Origin: ANME-2 cluster archaeon
GTDB taxonomy: Archaea; Halobacteriota; Methanosarcinia; Methanosarcinales; Methanocomedenaceae
NCBI GenBank assembly: GCA_023544495.1
Contig: JAMJFV010000075.1
Span: 1 to 9,062, forward strand
Length of the DNA stretch: 9,062 bases
Reading direction: 5' to 3'
Positions within the stretch are counted from its first letter, which is position 1. The number at the start of each line of letters is the position of its first letter. The notes under the pieces are model-generated. The model was given only the letters and a program-made list of their open reading frames with translations, was not told the DNA's origin and did not search any database. A program made the position numbers and the translations under genes. Shown here piece after piece: positions 6,046-9,062 of this stretch.

Positions 6046-6755
6046 ATATTGGCCTTGACGTGGGCAGTACCACTGCCAAGATAGTGCACGTGGAGGAGAG
6101 GGAGGTTATCTTCTCAAAAGTAGTACCGAGCCACCACTGGACTGAACTTATCGATGATGGGCAGGATGACAGGTGCATCGTGTCTACAGGTTATTTCAGG
6201 AAGAAAGTGCCCCATTGTGCAGCAATAACCGAGATAACTGCTGCATCACTGGGTGCCAGGTATCACAACCCTGAGACACAGGTCATTATTGACATTGGCG
6301 GGCAGGATACAAAAGTCATCGACCTGAGGAGCAATACTTTTGTGATAAATGACAAGTGCAGTGCGGGGACTGGAGCTTTCCTGGAGCTGGCAGCACACTA
6401 CTTTGACATACCTGTAGGGTCCCTGGGTAGATTACACAGCCTGGCAACAAAAGGAGCACAGTTAAACAATACCTGCGGTGTGTTCGCCATATCAGAGATG
6501 ATATCCCAGCTGGTCAGTGGTTACAGTATGGAAGAGGTCATATACGGGCTGCACCAGGCTTTTGCACTGAAGATTTCGCAGATGGTCCCCTCTGCCGATA
6601 CGGTAATGCTCATCGGGGGCACGGTACGAAATACGGGCATTATTGATGCAATAAACAATGTGCTGGATTCAAAAATAGAAGTACCGGGCGCACCACAGCT
6701 GGTCAATGCCCTTGGTGCGGCCCTGTACAGGGAAAGATTGGATGATGGCAGATAA
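6042..6755 (+). CDS. HgdC-like ATPase, activator of the adjacent iron-sulfur protein
   Basis: A 237-residue member of the ASKHA/BadF-BadG-HgdC ATPase family, close to the usual 250-260 residues. Motifs in order: GLDVGSTTAK (4-13, phosphate 1), IDIGGQDTK (83-91, phosphate 2 region), NDKCSAGTGAFLE (103-115) with C106, TCGVFAISE (144-152) with C145, and IGGTVRN (191-197, adenosine region). C106 and C145 match the cysteines that hold one [4Fe-4S] cluster across the HgdC homodimer. The family couples ATP hydrolysis to injecting a low-potential electron into the partner. The GTG start at 6042 overlaps the upstream TGA stop (GTGA), indicating translational coupling and a stoichiometric pairing. The gene ends two bases before the stop of a convergent gene. 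Confidence 0.92.
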   Translation: MNIGLDVGSTTAKIVHVEEREVIFSKVVPSHHWTELIDDGQDDRCIVSTGYFRKKVPHCAAITEITAASLGARYHNPETQVIIDIGGQDTKVIDLRSNTFVINDKCSAGTGAFLELAAHYFDIPVGSLGRLHSLATKGAQLNNTCGVFAISEMISQLVSGYSMEEVIYGLHQAFALKISQMVPSADTVMLIGGTVRNTGIIDAINNVLDSKIEVPGAPQLVNALGAALYRERLDDGR

Positions 6756-6757
6756 GC

Positions 6758-7108
6758 TCAATCCTTCACCCATGGACTTTTGTATCCTCCGCTACTGATC
6801 TCGCGCATCCGCCTGACCATGTAATCATGGGCTTCGTTAACTGTCTCCAGGTCTCCCCGCAGTACCAGTATTTCGCGCTGGTCAGTTTCCACGATCTGAA
6901 CATTAGCCAGTCTGGTCACCGGTTCCAGATCAAACTCCTCTACCAGTTCCACAATTAGTGATTCAGGTACTCCAGGTGGTATCATAAGGTCATACAAACC
7001 TTCAAGTTCGTTTACCTCCGGTTTTACTTCCAGCTCATCGTCTTCAGTAAATTCATCACCGATATATGCGTTCTTTTCATCCTTATTTTTCATTGCTGTT
7101 TCTGTCAA
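6758..7108 (-). CDS. Acidic conserved-looking protein of unknown function
   Basis: A 116-residue soluble protein. The first 45 residues are strongly acidic and probably disordered (GDEFTEDDELEVKPEVNELE). The rest looks folded, alternating strand and helix: LYDLMIPPGVPESLIVELV, then VTRLANVQIVETDQREILV, then a helix VNEAHDYMVRRMREI and a short tail ending SPWVKD. I do not recognise a named family; its occurrence in methanogen relatives is a guess. The start is a TTG at 7106-7108, supported by GGTGATC 2 bases upstream; the next in-frame ATG at 7091-7093 is too far from it. It is convergent with the activator ATPase gene (2-base gap) and follows the FMN-binding protein gene by 51 bases on the same strand. 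Confidence 0.75.
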   Translation of the reverse strand: MTETAMKNKDEKNAYIGDEFTEDDELEVKPEVNELEGLYDLMIPPGVPESLIVELVEEFDLEPVTRLANVQIVETDQREILVLRGDLETVNEAHDYMVRRMREISSGGYKSPWVKD

Positions 7109-7140
7109 TTGATCACCATTATATTTTAATCGATAAACCG

Positions 7141-7153
7141 ATAATTCAATTAT
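7141..7153. promoter_or_regulatory. Inverted repeat upstream of the acidic protein gene
   Basis: ATAATT and AATTAT flank a single C, a 6-bp inverted repeat in the 51-base gap between the FMN-binding protein gene and the acidic protein gene. It lies 33-45 bases before the TTG start, where an archaeal TATA box or operator would be expected. Very AT-rich, so chance is a real possibility. Confidence 0.25.
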
Positions 7154-7159
7154 TCTATG

Positions 7160-7558
7160 TTATGAGATTTTAGTACCAGCGTTTGGTCCATAGACTGAAT
7201 CAAAGACTTCTTCTATATGGAAGATGAGAACACCTTTGCCAGGCAATTTCTTGGATAAAGCCATTTCTTTGGCTTCATCAAACGTATCACCTTTTTCTAG
7301 ATAGTCAACTGAACCTTTGACCTGATATGATTGTTTGGATTCACCATCATACGCTACCAGGGATAATCTCGGATTGGCTTTAAGGTTATCAGCGGTTTTC
7401 TTGAGGAAGTTGTCAACTATCATTATCGTCTCATCATCAATGAATTTCCACATACCCACAAAAATAACATTGGGTTTGCCAGTTTTATCTGCCGTGGCAA
7501 TTGGTAGTGGTTTCTGTTTTTGGATAACTGCTTTAACTTCAGGGGATAATTTGACCAT
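7160..7558 (-). CDS. PNPOx-fold (pyridoxamine 5'-phosphate oxidase-like) FMN-binding protein
   Basis: A 132-residue protein of the split-barrel flavin-reductase/PNPOx-like superfamily. Diagnostic stretches are KPLPIATADKTGKPNVIFVG (strand pair at the FMN phosphate site), ETIMIVDNFLKKTADNLKAN (the typical strand-helix with lysines before the NP motif), PRLSLVAYD and YQVKGSVDYLEKG. Such small proteins bind FMN or F420 and act as oxidoreductases or flavin carriers; true pyridoxamine phosphate oxidation is unlikely at this length. Two ATGs are possible. I prefer 7556-7558 because GGTGA (7564-7568) lies 5 bases upstream, whereas the ATG at 7568-7570 overlaps that site. A TATA-like box at 7592-7600 predicts a very short leader. 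The substrate is unknown. Confidence 0.88.
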   Translation of the reverse strand: MVKLSPEVKAVIQKQKPLPIATADKTGKPNVIFVGMWKFIDDETIMIVDNFLKKTADNLKANPRLSLVAYDGESKQSYQVKGSVDYLEKGDTFDEAKEMALSKKLPGKGVLIFHIEEVFDSVYGPNAGTKIS

Positions 7559-7591
7559 ATTGTTCACCATTGATTGTTGTAGTTATTGAGG

Positions 7592-7600
7592 TTCATAAAG
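7592..7600 (-). promoter_or_regulatory. Probable TATA box for the PNPOx-like gene
   Basis: On the minus strand CTTTATGAA sits about 35-40 bases before the ATG at 7558. With typical spacing, transcription would start near 7570, leaving a leader of about a dozen bases that holds the GGTGA ribosome binding site. Confidence 0.35.
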
Positions 7601-7655
7601 GTTTGGATACAAGAATTGTCTTAACGCTTTGGCTGGTCAAGTCAGAATAATTTTT

Positions 7656-8021
7656 TTAAGCATGGGACTGTATGATCTTGTACCACTGATATGCCATTGT
7701 CACAAGTATGAAAATAACTACAAAACCTGAAAAATCAAATAATACCTCATTTGCTCCCATATATGCAGACTTGTATTGACTGAGCTCGGCGTACCTGTAC
7801 ATTCTCCTGAACACGATAATTCCGCCAACAATTACCAGGTAAATCCAGTTTCTTTCGATGAATTTCTTATCCAGGAATGCCCTGGCTTTTATGATTTCTA
7901 AACTGGTTTTTTGCCATACTATCCAATTTTTTATGACAAACAACAATCCGAACAATCCCAGAATAATTGATAAAATATTAAAGGTCATCGAAAGTGATTG
8001 ATAGATTTCCAATATACCCAC
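7656..8021 (-). CDS. Small three-helix membrane protein, unknown function
   Basis: A 121-residue protein with three hydrophobic segments at about 12-35 (LSIILGLFGLLFVI), 57-71 (IYLVIVGGIIVF) and 93-113 (FVVIFILVTMAY). A basic loop lies between the first two (WQKTSLEIIKARAFLDKKFI), and RRMYRYAELSQYK between the last two. I recognise no family; a two-to-three-helix archaeal membrane protein is all that can be said. The start is uncertain: GTG at 8019-8021, or TTG at 8010-8012, which has AAGGTGG 5 bases upstream. A TATA-like box at 8046-8054 places the transcript start close to 8023, so GTG initiation would be nearly leaderless. It is transcribed away from the neighbouring frameshifted plus-strand gene. 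Confidence 0.7.
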   Translation of the reverse strand: MGILEIYQSLSMTFNILSIILGLFGLLFVIKNWIVWQKTSLEIIKARAFLDKKFIERNWIYLVIVGGIIVFRRMYRYAELSQYKSAYMGANEVLFDFSGFVVIFILVTMAYQWYKIIQSHA

Positions 8022-8045
8022 CTTATTTTATTTTTTGACATTAAT

Positions 8046-8054
8046 ATTTATAAA
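8046..8054 (-). promoter_or_regulatory. Probable TATA box for the membrane protein gene
   Basis: On the minus strand TTTATAAAT lies 25-35 bases before the GTG start, a good match to the archaeal box. A second TATATAAG-like sequence at about 8058-8067 could serve either direction, including the plus-strand frameshifted gene. Confidence 0.4.
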
Positions 8055-8140
8055 CATCTTATATACTTTTTCATTTTAATCGAATTATACATTGAGAGCG
8101 TTGCCTGTCTTAATCTCTAAAAATGAATGGTGAAAACCAG

Positions 8141-8553
8141 GTGAATAAAGGTACTGATTCTGGTTGCCGGATTGGTATTGTTGGCACTCCTGGTTGGAAC
8201 GATGCTGAAGATCAGTTCCATTGAAACCACGATATTTCCCCGGACCCTGGGAGATATGGATATAAAGATGTATATTATTGGCGAGGAGGCCAGGCAGAGC
8301 GTGGCTCAACTCCATTCTTCTGGTGAACGTGTTAATTCTGATAAGGCCTACATTGCACAGTACCGCAATTATGATGCCAATCCCGCCAACATTGCCGATA
8401 TCTGGCTCTCGGTTTCGGATTCGAGTTGCTCAGCCACCTCTCTTGTAGAAACCTGACCGCCAGGATGTCGAACAGTATGTCAAAGGAGCTACACATAATC
8501 AGCTACCTCCAGCACATAACCAGCTACCTCCAGTCACAATACACCCCTGTTAA
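8141..8553 (+). pseudogene. Frameshifted gene for a membrane-anchored or exported protein
   Basis: GGTGA at 8129-8133 precedes a GTG at 8141 that reads V-N-K and then loses frame. One base fewer near 8149-8151 joins it directly to a hydrophobic helix (VLILVAGLVLLALLVGTMLK), a typical N-terminal anchor or signal. A clean open stretch follows (LGDMDIKMYIIGEEARQS, DKAYIAQYRNYDANPAN, IADIWLSVSDS). That frame degenerates after about 8415 and stops at 8454-8456. The next frame, with a TAG at 8446-8448, continues coding-like as PDRQDVEQYVKGATHNQLPP to a TAA at 8551-8553. The original product would be about 135 residues. I do not recognise it. Alternatives are a recent pseudogene, base-calling errors in an intact gene, or a shorter real protein using the TTG at 8172. 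Confidence 0.6.
8492..8533 (+). repeat. 21-bp tandem repeat, two units
   Basis: Two adjacent 21-base units (8492-8512 and 8513-8533) differ only by T/C at 8499/8520. In the frame that reads HNQLPPA then HNQLPPV this difference is silent (AAT/AAC, both Asn). In the longer open frame it changes Ile to Thr. That favours the first frame as the one under selection before decay. Confidence 0.85.
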
Positions 8554-8605
8554 CTGTAACAGGTCAAAAATATTTCAGGATTTAATTTTCGAAGATCTCA
8601 TCCGG

Positions 8606-8815
8606 TCATTCAGGTAATTTTGTTATTTTTGAAGCATCACTTATGGTTATCTTTGGAGGTACAAAAAACCCCTTCTTTGGTTCCTCATTCGATTCGATAG
8701 TTATCACATTATTCTTAATGCCAATAATTCTACCCTTGTGCATTCTGTTATCAAAGTTCCATAGCACTTTTACTCTATCACCAATCGAAATAGTATTAAC
8801 TTCTTGTTCTTTCAT
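8606..8815 (-). CDS. Small SH3/KOW-like protein, unknown function
   Basis: A 69-residue soluble protein. ISIGDRVKVLWNFDNRMHKG and RIIGIKNNVITIES (about residues 9-42) form the strand-turn-strand pattern of small SH3-like barrels such as KOW domains, often found in nucleic-acid or ribosome-associated proteins. A KKGFFVPPKITISD strand and a short tail follow. Assignment to a particular family is not possible. I start at the ATG at 8813-8815 because GGGGAG lies 6-7 bases upstream; the in-frame ATG 36 bases earlier has no such site and would add residues unlike the fold. A TATA-like box at 8852-8860 predicts a leader of about 15 bases. It is convergent with the frameshifted gene. Confidence 0.7.
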   Translation of the reverse strand: MKEQEVNTISIGDRVKVLWNFDNRMHKGRIIGIKNNVITIESNEEPKKGFFVPPKITISDASKITKLPE

Positions 8816-8851
8816 AAGATATCTCCCCATTTTCTTATAACAATTCATCAT

Positions 8852-8860
8852 ACATATAAA
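8852..8860 (-). promoter_or_regulatory. Probable TATA box for the SH3-like gene
   Basis: Minus-strand TTTATATGT lies about 40 bases before the ATG at 8815. The predicted transcript start is near 8829, just ahead of the GGGGAG ribosome binding site. Confidence 0.35.
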
Positions 8861-8981
8861 TTACGAAATATTATGAATAATTGACAATTATGGTAACCGC
8901 ATCATACTTACTAAAAAAAATCGATAATTCACCGGCAATTTTCCCGTAATCTCAACACGTATCAGGAGTAAAAAAATACCA

Positions 8982-8998
8982 GAGGGGATATACCCCTC
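8982..8998 (-). terminator. Hairpin plus T-tract terminator at the end of the right-edge gene
   Basis: GAGGGG (8982-8987) and CCCCTC (8993-8998) form a perfect 6-bp, mostly G-C stem with a 5-base loop. Read on the minus strand it is followed, after five bases, by seven T (8976 down to 8970). The hairpin begins within the TGA stop of the gene at the right edge, so terminator and stop overlap. Confidence 0.6.
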
Positions 8999-9062
8999 AA
9001 ACGTTCTTCTTTTCCTTCTTCCTTGTTGCTGGATTGGGAATATAGACCATTATCATGCTGAT
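8997..9062 (-). CDS. C-terminal tail of an unidentified gene (cut by window edge)
   Basis: Twenty-one codons are open from the window end to a TGA at 8997-8999. The residues read SMIMVYIPNPATRKKEKKNV: a short hydrophobic stretch and then a strongly basic tail, as at the cytoplasmic end of a last transmembrane helix. The family cannot be identified from this. The support is the open frame to the edge together with the terminator-like hairpin directly on its stop codon. Confidence 0.45.
   Translation of the reverse strand: MSMIMVYIPNPATRKKEKKNV

Noticed and set aside
7131..7144. CGATAA-ACCGATAA direct repeat as a CRISPR or regulator array
   Set aside because: Only two short copies with no spacer structure; expected by chance in AT-rich DNA.
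8446..8448. In-frame TAG in the broken gene as a pyrrolysine codon
   Set aside because: At least two frameshifts are needed around it anyway, and three intact genes here use TAG as a normal stop.
8426..8617. Plus-strand 63-codon open frame as a separate small gene
   Set aside because: TTG start without a ribosome binding site, and the tandem repeat difference is nonsynonymous in this frame, so a neighbouring frame fits better.

Overview
The window looks archaeal, most likely a methanogen or ANME-type euryarchaeon near Methanosarcinales; this is inference from gene content, not a database result. Supporting signs are GGTGA/GGAGG ribosome binding sites, AT-rich TATA-like boxes about 25-30 bases before several starts, a site-2 protease with CBS domains of the kind known from Methanocaldococcus jannaschii, and a HgdB/HgdC-like pair resembling the methanogen MJ0007/MJ0004 proteins. 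Some genes are bacterial in type (MutS, QueA, queuine-type Tgt).

Layout. Bases 1-184 (minus) are the N-terminus of mutS, cut by the window edge. Bases 185-777 are non-coding apart from a decayed minus-strand gene (306-613). A plus-strand pair follows: S2P-CBS protease (778-1929) and HIT protein (1949-2362). A TusA-like protein (2583-2804, plus) meets tgt tail to tail; both stop inside the same CTAG. The minus-strand queA-tgt operon (5022 to 2801) is divergent, across 81 bases, from a translationally coupled plus-strand pair: a HgdB-like iron-sulfur protein (5104-6045) and its HgdC-like ATPase activator (6042-6755). Next come three minus-strand genes: an acidic protein of unknown function (6758-7108), an FMN-binding PNPOx-fold protein (7160-7558) and a three-helix membrane protein (7656-8021). 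A frameshifted plus-strand gene lies at 8141-8553, a small SH3/KOW-like protein at 8606-8815 (minus), and the C-terminal tail of another minus-strand gene with its terminator hairpin at the right edge.

How the genes work together. QueA and Tgt catalyse two successive steps of queuosine synthesis at tRNA position 34, unusual in an archaeon, where the usual relative makes archaeosine at position 15. The HgdB/HgdC pair has the cysteine and ATPase motifs of an ATP-driven low-potential electron transfer system, but lacks a second dehydratase subunit and any neighbour that reveals a substrate; it is the best candidate here for an undescribed activity. The other genes look like unlinked housekeeping or small accessory genes. 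No rRNA, tRNA, CRISPR array or intact insertion sequence was seen.
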